NCBI GenBank assembly: GCA_040902725.1
Contig: JBBDWU010000038.1
Location: 124,001 to 188,000, forward strand
Direction: 5' to 3'
Source: JACVRU01 sp040902725
GTDB lineage: Bacteria; Actinomycetota; Thermoleophilia; Gaiellales; Gaiellaceae
DNA: 64,000 nt
The notes beneath the pieces are model-generated. The model was not told the DNA's origin. It saw nothing but the letters and a program-made list of their open reading frames with translations, and did no database searches. Position numbers and translations under genes: made by a program. Below, piece after piece: positions 23,920 through 33,251 of the stretch (position 1 is its first letter; each line of letters opens with the position of its first letter).

Positions 23920-25230
23920 GTGATTCCTCGCTACTCCCGCCCGGCCATGGCCGCCGTCTGGTCGGACGAGAGCAGGCTCGCGCGCTGGCTCGACGTCGAG
24001 CTGGCGGCGCTGGAGGGCTGGGCCGAGGTAGGGGCCGTCCCCGCGGAGGCGGTCGCAGCGATCCGGGAGCAAGCATCGCCGCCGTCGCCCGAGCGCATCG
24101 CAGAGATCGAGCTTCAGACGCACCACGACACCGCCGCCTTCGTCGACGCCGTCGCCGAGCAGCTCGGGGAGGAAGGCCGCTGGTTCCACTACGGCCTCAC
24201 CTCCTCCGACGTCGTCGACACCGCCCTCTCGCTCCAGATCCAGGACGCGGGGCGGTTGCTGCTCGAGTGCGTCGATCGCGCGCTCGACGCCGTCACCGCG
24301 CGCGCACACGAGCACAAGGAGACGCTGTGCATCGGGCGGACGCACGGAGTCCATGCCGAGCCGACCACCTTCGGACTGAAGCTCGCCGGCTGGGCCTTCG
24401 AGCTCGAGCGCGGCCGGACGCGCCTCAGCCACGCGCTCGCCGACCTGCGCGTCGGCAAGCTCTCGGGCGCCGTCGGCACCTACTCCGCCGGCGACCCGGA
24501 AGTCGAGCGGATCGCCTGCGAGCGGCTCGGCCTCCAGGCCGCGCCGAGCTCGACGCAGATCCTCCAGCGGGACCGCCACGCGGCGCTCCTGACTACCCTC
24601 GCCGTCTTCGCCTCCTCGCTCGACAAGTTCGCGCTCGAGGTCCGGCACCTCGCCCGCACCGAGGTGCGCGAGGTCGAGGAGCCGTTCGCCGCCGGCCAGA
24701 AGGGCTCGTCGGCGATGCCGCACAAGCGCAACCCGGTGGTCGCCGAGCGCATCTGCGGCCTCGCGCGGGTCGTCCGTGCCGCCGCCGGAGCCGGGCTCGA
24801 GAACGTCGCCCTCTGGCACGAGCGCGACATCTCCCACTCCTCGGCCGAGCGCGTGATCATCCCCGACGCGTTCCTCGCCCTCGACTACATGCTCGACCGC
24901 TTCGCCTGGCTCGTCGAAGGGCTGCGCGTCTTCCCCGAGCGCATGCGCCGCAACCTCGAGTCCGGTCACGGCCTCTTCTTCAGCCAGCGGCTGCTGCTCG
25001 CGCTGGTCGACTCCGGCCTGGCCCGGGACGAGGCCTACCGGCTGGTGCAGGCGCACGCGATGCGCGCCTGGGAGGAGGAGCGGGACTTCCCGGGGCTGGT
25101 GCGCGCCGACGCCGCGATCGCCGGCCGCGTCGACCTCGACGCCGTCTTCGACCTCTCCAGCTACACCCGCCACGTCGACACCGTCTTCGAGCGCCTCGAG
25201 GCGCTCAGAAAGGAGCCCGTCCATGCCTGA
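23920..25230 (+). CDS. purB: Adenylosuccinate lyase
   Basis: PurB acts twice in the pathway, cleaving SAICAR and adenylosuccinate. The 436-residue protein has the fumarase-superfamily loop GSSAMPHKRNP, HYGLTSSDVVDTA and GRTHGVHAEPTTFG. GTG start, 4 bp after the kinase gene. It overlaps purC by 8 bp. Confidence 0.96.
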   Translation: MIPRYSRPAMAAVWSDESRLARWLDVELAALEGWAEVGAVPAEAVAAIREQASPPSPERIAEIELQTHHDTAAFVDAVAEQLGEEGRWFHYGLTSSDVVDTALSLQIQDAGRLLLECVDRALDAVTARAHEHKETLCIGRTHGVHAEPTTFGLKLAGWAFELERGRTRLSHALADLRVGKLSGAVGTYSAGDPEVERIACERLGLQAAPSSTQILQRDRHAALLTTLAVFASSLDKFALEVRHLARTEVREVEEPFAAGQKGSSAMPHKRNPVVAERICGLARVVRAAAGAGLENVALWHERDISHSSAERVIIPDAFLALDYMLDRFAWLVEGLRVFPERMRRNLESGHGLFFSQRLLLALVDSGLARDEAYRLVQAHAMRAWEEERDFPGLVRADAAIAGRVDLDAVFDLSSYTRHVDTVFERLEALRKEPVHA

Positions 25231-26047
25231 GGCCGTCCACCTCGGCAGCGGCAAGGTCCGCGAGCTCTACGCGCTCGACGACGACCGCCTGCTGCTCGTC
25301 GCCAGCGACCGCATCTCCGTCTTCGACGTCGTGCTCCCGACGGAGATTCCCGACAAGGGCCGCGTGCTCACGGGACTGTCGGCCTTCTGGTTCGACCGAA
25401 CCCGGGAGGTCGTCCCCAACCACCTGCTCGGGGTGGGCGACGACGGACGGTCGATGGAGTGCAAGCGCCTCGAGATGCTGCCCATCGAGTGCGTCGTCCG
25501 CGGCTATCTCGCCGGTTCGGGCTGGAAGAGCTATCGCGAGGAGGGCGCCGTCTGCGGGATCGAGCTGCCGCCCGGCCTGCGCGAATCCGACGAGCTGCCG
25601 GAGCCGATCTTCACGCCCACGACCAAGGCGCTGACCGGCCACGACGAGCCGCTCACGCGGGCGCAGGCGGCCGAGCTGATCGGCGCCGACCGCCTCGACG
25701 AGGTCGAGCGCGCGTCGCTCGAGCTCTACCGCTTCGCGGCCGAGCACGCCCGGGGGCGCGGGATCCTCATCGCCGACACGAAGTTCGAGTTCGGCCTCGA
25801 CGGCGAGACGCTCGTGCTCGGCGACGAGCTCTTCACGCCCGACTCCTCGCGCTTCTGGCCCGCGGCCGAGTACGAGCCCGGTCGCGCGCAGGCCTCCTTC
25901 GACAAGCAGTTCGCACGCGACTACTGCGAGTCGGTCGGCTGGGAGAAAAGCTACCCGGGCCCGGAGCTACCGGCGGCGGTCGTGGAGGGGACGCGCGCGC
26001 GTTACGTCGAGGCGTTCGAGCTCCTGACGGGGGAGAGCTTCAGGTGA
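25223..26047 (+). CDS. purC: SAICAR synthetase
   Basis: PurC couples CAIR with Asp using ATP. The 274-residue protein shows GSGKVRELYAL, SDRISVFDVVLPTEIPDKG, VRGYLAGSGWKSY, a TKFEFG stretch and DELFTPDSSRFW, the order expected for PurC. The ATG lies inside purB, and the stop overlaps the purS start (GTGA). The length is typical of the longer form. Confidence 0.96.
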   Translation: MPEAVHLGSGKVRELYALDDDRLLLVASDRISVFDVVLPTEIPDKGRVLTGLSAFWFDRTREVVPNHLLGVGDDGRSMECKRLEMLPIECVVRGYLAGSGWKSYREEGAVCGIELPPGLRESDELPEPIFTPTTKALTGHDEPLTRAQAAELIGADRLDEVERASLELYRFAAEHARGRGILIADTKFEFGLDGETLVLGDELFTPDSSRFWPAAEYEPGRAQASFDKQFARDYCESVGWEKSYPGPELPAAVVEGTRARYVEAFELLTGESFR

Positions 26048-26280
26048 AGGCAACGGTGATCGTGCGCCCGAAGGAGGGGATTCTCGATCCGCAGGGCGAG
26101 GCCGTGCGGAGCGCGCTCGACCAGCTCGGCTTTCCGGTCGCGGAGGCGCGCGTCGGCCGCGTGATCGAGCTCAGCTTCGACAGCCGGGAGGACGCGCGCG
26201 CGCAGCTCGAGCGGATGTGCGAGCAGCTGCTGGCGAACCCGCTGATCGAGAGCTACGAGATCGAGCTCGATGGGGCCTAG
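26044..26280 (+). CDS. purS: FGAM synthase subunit PurS
   Basis: This 78-residue protein (KATVIVRPKEGILDPQGEAV, then VGRVIELSF) is the small bridging subunit of the three-part FGAM synthase with PurL and PurQ. GTG start overlapping the purC stop. It overlaps purQ by 11 bp. Its presence fits the small PurL at 47701. Confidence 0.93.
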   Translation: MKATVIVRPKEGILDPQGEAVRSALDQLGFPVAEARVGRVIELSFDSREDARAQLERMCEQLLANPLIESYEIELDGA

Positions 26281-26920
26281 GCCAAAGGTCGCCGTCCTCG
26301 TGTTCCCCGGCTCGAACGACGAGCGCGACGCCGCCTGGGCGCTCGGCTCGCTCGGCGCCGAGCCGGTGATGGTCTGGCACGGGGACGACGAGCTGCCGGA
26401 CGTGCAGGCGGTCGTCCTGCCGGGCGGCTTCTCCTACGGCGACTACCTACGCTGCGGCGCGATCGCGCGCTTCGCGCCGGCGATGGCGGCCGTGCGACGG
26501 TTCGCGGACGACGGCGGCCTTGTGCTCGGGATCTGCAACGGCTTCCAGATCCTGTGCGAGGCGGGGCTGCTGCCGGGAGTCCTGCGGCCGAACGCGTCGC
26601 TTCGCTTCGAGTGCCGGGACGTCGAGGTCGCCGTCGAGCGGGACGACCTGCCGTTCACGGGGCGGTGCGAGCTCGGACAGCGCCTGACGATTCCGGTCAA
26701 GTGCGGCGAGGGCGCCTGGTATGGCGACGTGGACGAGCGGCAGGTCGTGCTGCGCTACGCGGACGGGAACCCGACCGGAGCACTGGACGGCGTCGCCGGC
26801 GTCTGCAACGAGGCTGGCAACGTGATGGGGCTCATGCCGCACCCCGAGCACGCGGTCGATCCGCTGCTCGGCTCGGGTGACGGCGCACTCATCCTCGCGT
26901 CGCTGGTCGACGCGGCGTAA
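26270..26920 (+). CDS. purQ: FGAM synthase glutaminase subunit PurQ
   Basis: This 216-residue class I glutamine amidotransferase has FPGSNDERD, the nucleophile Cys in GICNGFQIL, and the His-Glu pair in MPHPEHA. It feeds ammonia to PurL. Its 3' end overlaps the convergent MFS gene by 32 bp. The expected next gene, purL, is instead 20.8 kb away. Confidence 0.95.
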   Translation: MGPRPKVAVLVFPGSNDERDAAWALGSLGAEPVMVWHGDDELPDVQAVVLPGGFSYGDYLRCGAIARFAPAMAAVRRFADDGGLVLGICNGFQILCEAGLLPGVLRPNASLRFECRDVEVAVERDDLPFTGRCELGQRLTIPVKCGEGAWYGDVDERQVVLRYADGNPTGALDGVAGVCNEAGNVMGLMPHPEHAVDPLLGSGDGALILASLVDAA

Positions 26921-27980
26921 CGGCGGCGAGCAGCAGCAGCCCGGCCGCCGGGACGACGCCGAGGGCGGCGAAGCCCAGCCCTTCCGCGACCGCGCCGGCC
27001 ACGGACGGGCCGACGAGGTAGCCGACGGCCCAGACCTGCGACCAGACGACCATCGCCAGCACGATCCGCTCCACGCCGACGTGCTGGAGCAGGATCCCGA
27101 GCGCGCCCGCCTCACCAAGCCCGAGGCCGACGCCGACGAGCGCGACCGCAGCGAGCCAGAGCGGCACGGCGCCGGTCGCGCCCGCGAGCGCGATCCCGGC
27201 AGTCGTGGCCAGGGCGCCGAGCCAGAGCATCGGCCCCGGCCGGAACGAGCCGGCAGCCGCGGAGGCCACGCCGAGCACGATCGAGCCGCCCACGTAGAGG
27301 CCGGCGATCTCGGCCTGCGACAGCTCGATGGCGAAGTGGAGCGGCAGCGGGCCGTCGAGCACGCCGAGGCCGAGCGCGACGATCAGCACCCCCGCGGAGG
27401 CCAGGCGGAAGCCAGGCGTCAGCAGCGCGGCTCGGTCGGAGGCGAAGGCGGGGCGCTCGCGCGGCGAGCCTAGGGCCAGCACGACGCCTGCCGCGGCGCC
27501 GACCAGCGCCAGGTGGATCGCGAACGGCGCCGCGATGCCGCCCGCGGCGGCGATGCCGGGCCCCGCGATCCCGCCCACCGAGTAGGCGGCCAGGACGCCG
27601 GTCAGGCGCCGGTACTCCTGGCCCGGAAAGCGTTCAAGCACGCCGAAGACGACGCCGAGCCACAGCCCCGCGGCGCCGACGCCCTGGAGCAGCCGCGCGG
27701 GGAAGAAGACCTCGAGCCGCTCGGTGAGGATGAAGCCGAGGTCGCCGACCGCGACGAGCGCGAGCGAGCCGCCGAAGACGGCGACCGCGCCGCGCCGCGA
27801 CACAACCCTTCCCGCGAGCGGGAAGCCGCCGAGCTGGCCAAGCGCGAAAGCGGCCACGAGCGCGCCCGCAACGGCCGGCCCCGCGCCCGTCCGCTCCCCG
27901 ATCTCCGGGATCACGGGCGCGATCACGCTGTAGCCCGCGGCGTCCAGCGCCGCGAGGGCGAGCAGCGCGGCGTAGGCCAT
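26889..27980 (-). CDS. MFS transporter
   Basis: This 363-residue, strongly hydrophobic protein has about 11-12 membrane segments. The first loop has GFPLAGRVVSRRGA in the position of the MFS motif A. It is last in the minus-strand polyamine operon, its ATG overlapping the aldehyde dehydrogenase stop (TAATG), and overlaps purQ tail to tail. Perhaps it exports a catabolite or imports a related amine; the substrate cannot be read. Confidence 0.85.
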   Translation of the reverse strand: MAYAALLALAALDAAGYSVIAPVIPEIGERTGAGPAVAGALVAAFALGQLGGFPLAGRVVSRRGAVAVFGGSLALVAVGDLGFILTERLEVFFPARLLQGVGAAGLWLGVVFGVLERFPGQEYRRLTGVLAAYSVGGIAGPGIAAAGGIAAPFAIHLALVGAAAGVVLALGSPRERPAFASDRAALLTPGFRLASAGVLIVALGLGVLDGPLPLHFAIELSQAEIAGLYVGGSIVLGVASAAAGSFRPGPMLWLGALATTAGIALAGATGAVPLWLAAVALVGVGLGLGEAGALGILLQHVGVERIVLAMVVWSQVWAVGYLVGPSVAGAVAEGLGFAALGVVPAAGLLLLAAVTPRRPATRG

Positions 27981-29440
27981 TACTCGGAGCTGCCGAAGTC
28001 CAGGACTACCGTCTTCAGGTCGGTCATGTCGAGCATCGTGTAGCGGCCGCCGATCCGGCCCCAGCCGCTCCGCGTTCCCGAGCCGCCGCCGAAGGGCTCG
28101 TGCGCCTCCCAGTAGTCGGTCGAGTCGTTGACGACGACGTTGCCGACCCGCAGCTGCTGCACGTACTCGAACGCGCGCTTGAGGCTGCGGGTGTACACCG
28201 CCGCCTGGAGGCCGAGGTACGAGTCGTTCGCGACCGCGAGCGCCTCCTCGTCGCCGTTGACGCGGATCAGCGGGACGATCGGCCCGAAGGTCTCGTCGCG
28301 GTTGATCAGGGTGTCGGTGCCGACCCCCGAGACGACGGTCGGCTGATAGTAGAGCTCGGTCGGCCGGCCCGCGTCGCGCGCGCCGCCGAGCACGACCTCC
28401 GCGCCCTTCGCGACTGCGTCCTCGAGGTGCCGGTCCATCTTCTGCGCCGTCGGCTCGTTGTTCATCGGGCCGACGAGCGTGTCCTCGTCGAAGGGGTCGC
28501 CGAGCTGCCAGCCGCCGGCCTCCTCGACGACCGCCGCGAGATAGTCGTCGTAGACGGCCGCGTCGACGAGCACGCGCTCGGTCGCGCAGCAGACCTGGCC
28601 GGCACAGAAGAAGCCGCCGAAGACCGCGCCCTTCGCCGCCAGCGCCAGGTCGGCGTCGGCGCACACGATCACGGGCCCGTTGCCGCTCGCCTCGATCAGC
28701 GACCGCCGCAGCCCTGCTGCCTTCACGACCTTCTCGGCCGTCCCATGCGAGCCGACGAAGCCGACGCAGTCGACGTTCTCGTCCGTCACCAGCGCCTCCC
28801 CCACCTCGCCGGCGCCGTAGACGACGTTGACGACGCCGTCTGGCAGCCCGGCCTCGGCCATGATCTGGATGAAGTTGGCCATCGCGATCGGCGTCCACTC
28901 GGACGGCTTGATCACGATCGTGTTGCCGGCCGCGATCCCCGGCGCGATCAGCTCGACGGGGATCAGCGTCGGGAAGTTCCACGGCGTGATGCAGCCGTAG
29001 ACACCGTTGGCGACGCGGAAGGTGAGGATCCGCTTGTTGACGTCTTGCGACGGGATGACCGCGCTCTCCATCCGCTTGACGTCCTCGGCGGCGATGCGGA
29101 AGTTCTCGGCAGTCTCGTCGATGTCCGGCAGCGCCTCGGCCTTGTACGGCTTGCCCTGCTCGAGCGAGAGCTCGCGCGCGAACTCCTCCCGGCGCTCGTC
29201 GATCAGGTCGGCGATGCGATGGCACACCTCGGCGCGCTCCCAGGCCGACAGGGCCGCCCACCCCGGCTGCGCCGCGCGGGCCGCCTTGGCCGCGCGGGCC
29301 ACGTCGTCGCGGCTGGCGTCCGGCGCGTCGGCCAACTTCTCGCCGGTCACCGGGGAGACGATCTCCCGCACGTGCTCGCCGGTCGACTCGACCCAGTCGC
29401 CGCCGATGAAGTTCTGCAGCGTCCTCACCGTGACTGCCAT
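27980..29440 (-). CDS. Aldehyde dehydrogenase (NAD-dependent)
   Basis: This 486-residue ALDH has TPWNFPTLIPVELIAPGIAA, catalytic Glu in IEASGNG and Cys in GQVCCATER, and NDSYLGLQAAVYT. It oxidises an aldehyde to the acid. Within an ABC polyamine operon it probably handles an aminoaldehyde from polyamine breakdown, though the family is broad. It overlaps the PotC-type gene by 16 bp. Confidence 0.88.
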   Translation of the reverse strand: MAVTVRTLQNFIGGDWVESTGEHVREIVSPVTGEKLADAPDASRDDVARAAKAARAAQPGWAALSAWERAEVCHRIADLIDERREEFARELSLEQGKPYKAEALPDIDETAENFRIAAEDVKRMESAVIPSQDVNKRILTFRVANGVYGCITPWNFPTLIPVELIAPGIAAGNTIVIKPSEWTPIAMANFIQIMAEAGLPDGVVNVVYGAGEVGEALVTDENVDCVGFVGSHGTAEKVVKAAGLRRSLIEASGNGPVIVCADADLALAAKGAVFGGFFCAGQVCCATERVLVDAAVYDDYLAAVVEEAGGWQLGDPFDEDTLVGPMNNEPTAQKMDRHLEDAVAKGAEVVLGGARDAGRPTELYYQPTVVSGVGTDTLINRDETFGPIVPLIRVNGDEEALAVANDSYLGLQAAVYTRSLKRAFEYVQQLRVGNVVVNDSTDYWEAHEPFGGGSGTRSGWGRIGGRYTMLDMTDLKTVVLDFGSSE

Positions 29441-30237
29441 GCCAGCTCCTTTCGCTCCGTCCGTCTGAGCACGAGATAGGCGACCACGATCGCCGTCAGC
29501 GTCAGCACCAGGATCATGGCCGCCGCCGCGTTCACGATCGGCGACACGCCGAAGCGCAACGAGGAGAAGATCCGCAGCGGCAGCGTGGTCGTGCCCGCGC
29601 CCGCGACGAAGAACGACGTGATGAAATCGTCGAAGGAGAAGGTGAACGCGAGCAGCCCGCCGGCGAGCACGGCCGGCGCCAGTCGCGGCAGCGTCACCTG
29701 CCGGAACGTCGAGATCGGCCCGGCGCCGAGGTCGTAGGACGCCTCCTCGAGCGTCTGCCCCATCCCGACGAAGCGCGCGCGGACGACCAGCGCCACCACC
29801 GACGCGTTGAAGACCACATGCGCGATCAGCACCGTCCAGAACCCGAGGATCGAGCTGAGCCCGAGCCAGTTGCCGATCTGGACGAAGAAGATCAGCGCCG
29901 AGATGCCGAAGACGATCTCCGGCGTCACGAGCGTCATGTAGACGAGCGCGTCGACCGGGTTGCGAACCCACGTGCGCATCTTCGGGATGGCCATCGCGAG
30001 CGCGGTTCCGAGCACGCACGCGATAAGCGCGTTCACCAGCGCGATCAGCAGGCTCGTGCGGAAAGGCCCGGTGATCGTCGGGTCCGACAGCGCCTCCCCG
30101 AACCACTTCGTCGAGAAGCCGTCCCAGTTCAGCACCTGCCGGCCGCCGTTGAAGGCGAAGAAGACGACGACCGCGATCGGCGCGTAGAGGAACACGTAGA
30201 CGAGCAGCGACCAGGCGCCGAGCAGCCGCCTACCCAC
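29425..30237 (-). CDS. potC: Spermidine/putrescine-type ABC permease (PotC-like)
   Basis: This 270-residue permease has six membrane segments and the cytoplasmic coupling loop EEASYDLGAGPISTFRQVTLP, which docks to the ATPase. I chose the GTG at 30237 because it gives a normal PotC length and overlaps the PotB stop by 8 bp; the longer frame to 30285 adds a Cys/Arg-rich run inside PotB. Confidence 0.88.
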   Translation of the reverse strand: MGRRLLGAWSLLVYVFLYAPIAVVVFFAFNGGRQVLNWDGFSTKWFGEALSDPTITGPFRTSLLIALVNALIACVLGTALAMAIPKMRTWVRNPVDALVYMTLVTPEIVFGISALIFFVQIGNWLGLSSILGFWTVLIAHVVFNASVVALVVRARFVGMGQTLEEASYDLGAGPISTFRQVTLPRLAPAVLAGGLLAFTFSFDDFITSFFVAGAGTTTLPLRIFSSLRFGVSPIVNAAAAMILVLTLTAIVVAYLVLRRTERKELAWQSR

Positions 30238-31126
30238 CGAACTGCTCCTCGCGCCGCGCGAGCCGCGCGTACAGAAGCACTGCAACGGTCATCGCGCCGA
30301 CCACCACCATCGCGATCGCCGCGCCGAACGGCCAGTCGCGCGAGGTGACGAACTGCGAGCCGATCAGGTTCCCCGCGTAGACGGTGAGGTCGCCGCCGAG
30401 GATCACGGGCACCAGGTACTCCCCAGTGAGCGGGATGAAGGTCAGCAGCGACCCGGCGAGCACGCCGGGGAGCACGAGCGGCAGCGTCACCCGCCGGAAC
30501 GCCTGCCACGCGTTGTCGCCGAGGTCCTGCGCGGCGTCCACGAGCGACCAGTCCATCCGCTCGAGCGCCGCGTAGAGCGGCAGCACCATCAGCGGCAGGT
30601 AGTTGTAGATGACCCCGATGTAGACCGCCTTCTCCGTGTAGAGGATCTGCAGGTCGCTCGGCACGATCCCGGCCCAGCGCAGCGCGCGGAAGAGCGGGAA
30701 GTCGGGCGCGAGGATGATCAGCCACGCGTACGTCCTGATCAGGAAGCTCGTCCAGAACGGGATCACGATCAAGAGCAGGAGCAGCGTCTTCCGCGTCGCG
30801 TAGCGAGCGAGGTAGTACGCGAGCGGGAAGCCGACGAGCAGGGTCGCCACCGTCCCGACGACCGCCAGCTGCAGCGTCCGCAGGAAGACCTTCCCGTAGA
30901 GCGGATCCCAGAGGTCGGCGAAGTTGTCGAGGTTGAACGTGTAGACGACGGTCGAGAAGCCGACCCGCTCGGCGACGCTGAAGAGCGCAAGGATGGCGAG
31001 CGGGCCGACGAAGAACAGCAGGTACCAGCCGACCGCCGGCAGGGCGAGCCACCCGGGATAGCGGGGCCCGCCGGCGGCGGAGAACCGCCGCCGGCGGGGT
31101 TCGAGGCGGGCGACCTCGACGGCCAT
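30230..31126 (-). CDS. potB: Spermidine/putrescine-type ABC permease (PotB-like)
   Basis: A 298-residue permease with a basic N-terminal tail, about six membrane spans and the coupling loop DAAQDLGDNAWQAFRRVTLP. It pairs with the PotC-like protein to form the channel. It sits 8 bp after the binding-protein gene, in the order A-D-B-C. Confidence 0.88.
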   Translation of the reverse strand: MAVEVARLEPRRRRFSAAGGPRYPGWLALPAVGWYLLFFVGPLAILALFSVAERVGFSTVVYTFNLDNFADLWDPLYGKVFLRTLQLAVVGTVATLLVGFPLAYYLARYATRKTLLLLLIVIPFWTSFLIRTYAWLIILAPDFPLFRALRWAGIVPSDLQILYTEKAVYIGVIYNYLPLMVLPLYAALERMDWSLVDAAQDLGDNAWQAFRRVTLPLVLPGVLAGSLLTFIPLTGEYLVPVILGGDLTVYAGNLIGSQFVTSRDWPFGAAIAMVVVGAMTVAVLLYARLARREEQFGG

Positions 31127-31134
31127 CTACGGAG

Positions 31135-32268
31135 CTACGCGGACTTGAACTCCGTCCAGATCCGCTGCCGCAGGCTGTCGCCCTCGGGGCCGTAGTTGTT
31201 CGGCTCGAGCTTCGCGACGACCTCGTCGGACGGGAACACGTCCTCGTTCGCGAGCACGTCCGGATCGATCACGCCCTCCAGCAGCGCCTTCTGGAGCGTC
31301 GAGCCGTAGTTGTGGTACTCGGTCTCGAGCGCCCCGATCTCGGGCTGGTAGGCGAAGTCGATCCAGGCGTACGCCGCGTCCGGATTGTTCGCCCCGACGG
31401 GGATCGCGTACGTGTCGACCCAGAATTCGCTGCCCTCCTCCGGGACGACGTACTCGGCCGGCTTCTCGGCCACGACGAGCGCTCCGTCGCCGTTCCAGCC
31501 GAGGGCCATCGCCGCGCGGCCCGCGATCACCATCTGCCGGTACTCGGACGACGTGATCGCGAGGATGTGCGGCTTGAGCGCGAGCAGGTCGCCCTTCGCG
31601 ATCTCGAGCTCGCCCTCGTCCTCGGAGTTGTAGGAGAAGCCGTTCTTCTTCAATGCCGACCCGATCACCTCGGGGTAGCTGTCGAGGACGGTGACCTTCT
31701 TCGAGAGCGGCCCCATCGCCGCCTCGTAGAAGTCCGCCCAGCTCGTCAGCGTCCCGTCGAACAGATCGGTGCGGTAGACGAAGCCCGTCGTGCCCCAGTC
31801 CTTCGGCACCGAGTACCGATCGTCCGGGTCGTACGGGAGGCCGCGGAACTTCGGGTCGATGTTCGCCTCGACGGTCGGCAGCCGCGACCAGTCGATCTCC
31901 TGGAGGAGGTTGCCCTCCACGAGGATCTTGGTCATGTAGCCCGTCGGGACGACGATGTCGTAGCCCCGGGCGCCGGCCTGCAACTTGGCCTGCAGGTCCT
32001 CATTCGACGGATAGAAGTCCTTCTTGACGGTGACGCCCGTCTCCTGCGTGAACCGGTCGTACGTCTCCGGATTCACGTAGTCCGCCCAGTTGTAGTAGAA
32101 GAGCTCGCCGGTCAGCTGCGGCTGGTCGGTCGCCGTCGTCGTGCCGCCGCCGGGCTCCTCCTCCGCCGTCGTGCTGCCGCCGCACGCCGCCAGGAAGGCC
32201 GTCATCGCGCTGACCGCGACGAAGCCCCGCCTGTCGTAGCGGCGTTCCCAGATCGGTCGTTCGCTCAT
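31135..32268 (-). CDS. potD: Polyamine-type ABC substrate-binding lipoprotein (PotD-like)
   Basis: A 377-residue periplasmic-type binding protein (FYYNWADYVNPETYDRF, then GYDIVVPTGYM and KDWGTTGFVY are PotD/PotF features). The N-terminus has a twin-arginine-like RRYDRRGFVAV and a lipobox ending LAAC, so it is likely exported (perhaps by Tat) and lipid-anchored. A low-complexity Gly/Thr linker follows the Cys. The stop and the following ATPase gene overlap by 4 bp. Confidence 0.88.
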   Translation of the reverse strand: MSERPIWERRYDRRGFVAVSAMTAFLAACGGSTTAEEEPGGGTTTATDQPQLTGELFYYNWADYVNPETYDRFTQETGVTVKKDFYPSNEDLQAKLQAGARGYDIVVPTGYMTKILVEGNLLQEIDWSRLPTVEANIDPKFRGLPYDPDDRYSVPKDWGTTGFVYRTDLFDGTLTSWADFYEAAMGPLSKKVTVLDSYPEVIGSALKKNGFSYNSEDEGELEIAKGDLLALKPHILAITSSEYRQMVIAGRAAMALGWNGDGALVVAEKPAEYVVPEEGSEFWVDTYAIPVGANNPDAAYAWIDFAYQPEIGALETEYHNYGSTLQKALLEGVIDPDVLANEDVFPSDEVVAKLEPNNYGPEGDSLRQRIWTEFKSA

Positions 32269-33251
32269 TCCCCACTCCCTCCTTCAAGTACGAGTGCGGC
32301 CTCTTCGGCCCACGTCAGGACAACCCGGTCGCCCGCCCTAAGCGACTCCATCTCACTGCCTGCCAGCCGCTGCTGCCGCACCAGCACCTCCTGTCCGTTG
32401 TCTGTTTTGACGACGCACTGTACCGCCGGCCCGATCACCATCGTCGTGAGGACCTCGCCCGGGAGACCCCCGTTCAGCGACGTCGAGAGCGTGATCTGCT
32501 CCGGCCGGACCGCGACGGTCGCGCCGCCCTGCCGGATGAAGTTCGTCTCGCCGATGAAGTCCGCGACAAAGCGCGTCGCGGGACTGTCGTAGATCTCGCG
32601 CGGCGGCCCGATCTGCTCGATCTGCCCGAGGTTCATCACGGCGACCCGGTCCGACATCGCCAGCGCCTCCTCCTGGTCGTGCGTGACGTAGACGAACGTC
32701 GTGCCGAGGTCGGCGTGCAGCGTCTTCAGGAAGACCTGCATCTCCTTGCGGAGCTTCAGGTCGAGCGCGCCGAGCGGCTCGTCGAGCAGCAGCACCTTCG
32801 GGCGCTTCGCGAGCGCGCGCGCGAGCGCGACGCGCTGCTGCTGGCCGCCCGAGAGCTGCCGCGGCTTGCGCGCGCCCATTCCGGGCAGGTGGACGAGCTC
32901 GAGCAGCTCGAGCGCGCGGGCGCGCCGCTGCGGGCGCGGGACGCCCGCCTGCTTGAGCCCGTAGCCGACGTTGTCCGCCACGGTCAGGTGCGGGAAGAGC
33001 GCGTAGGACTGGAAGACGGTGTTCACCGGGCGCTTGTACGGCGGCAGCTGCGCGACGTCGGCGCCGTCGATGCGGATCGCGCCCTCGTCGGGCCGCTCGA
33101 AGCCGGCGATCAGGCGCAGCGTCGTCGTCTTGCCGCAGCCCGAGGGGCCGAGCAGCGAGAGGAACTCCCCCTCCGCGACGTCGAGGTCGATCCCGTCGAC
33201 GGCGACGACGTCGCCGAAGCGCTTGACGATCCCCTCGAGCTCGACGATCAC
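32265..33251 (-). CDS. potA: Polyamine-type ABC transporter ATPase (PotA-like)
   Basis: A 328-residue ATPase with Walker A GPSGCGKTTT, Q-loop FQSYALFPHLTV, signature LSGGQQQRVALARAL, Walker B LLLDEPLGALD and the H-loop THDQEEAL. A TOBE-type domain follows (about residues 260-328). GTG start at 33251 overlapping the upstream stop (GTGA). It powers the adjacent permease pair. Confidence 0.92.
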   Translation of the reverse strand: MIVELEGIVKRFGDVVAVDGIDLDVAEGEFLSLLGPSGCGKTTTLRLIAGFERPDEGAIRIDGADVAQLPPYKRPVNTVFQSYALFPHLTVADNVGYGLKQAGVPRPQRRARALELLELVHLPGMGARKPRQLSGGQQQRVALARALAKRPKVLLLDEPLGALDLKLRKEMQVFLKTLHADLGTTFVYVTHDQEEALAMSDRVAVMNLGQIEQIGPPREIYDSPATRFVADFIGETNFIRQGGATVAVRPEQITLSTSLNGGLPGEVLTTMVIGPAVQCVVKTDNGQEVLVRQQRLAGSEMESLRAGDRVVLTWAEEAALVLEGGSGE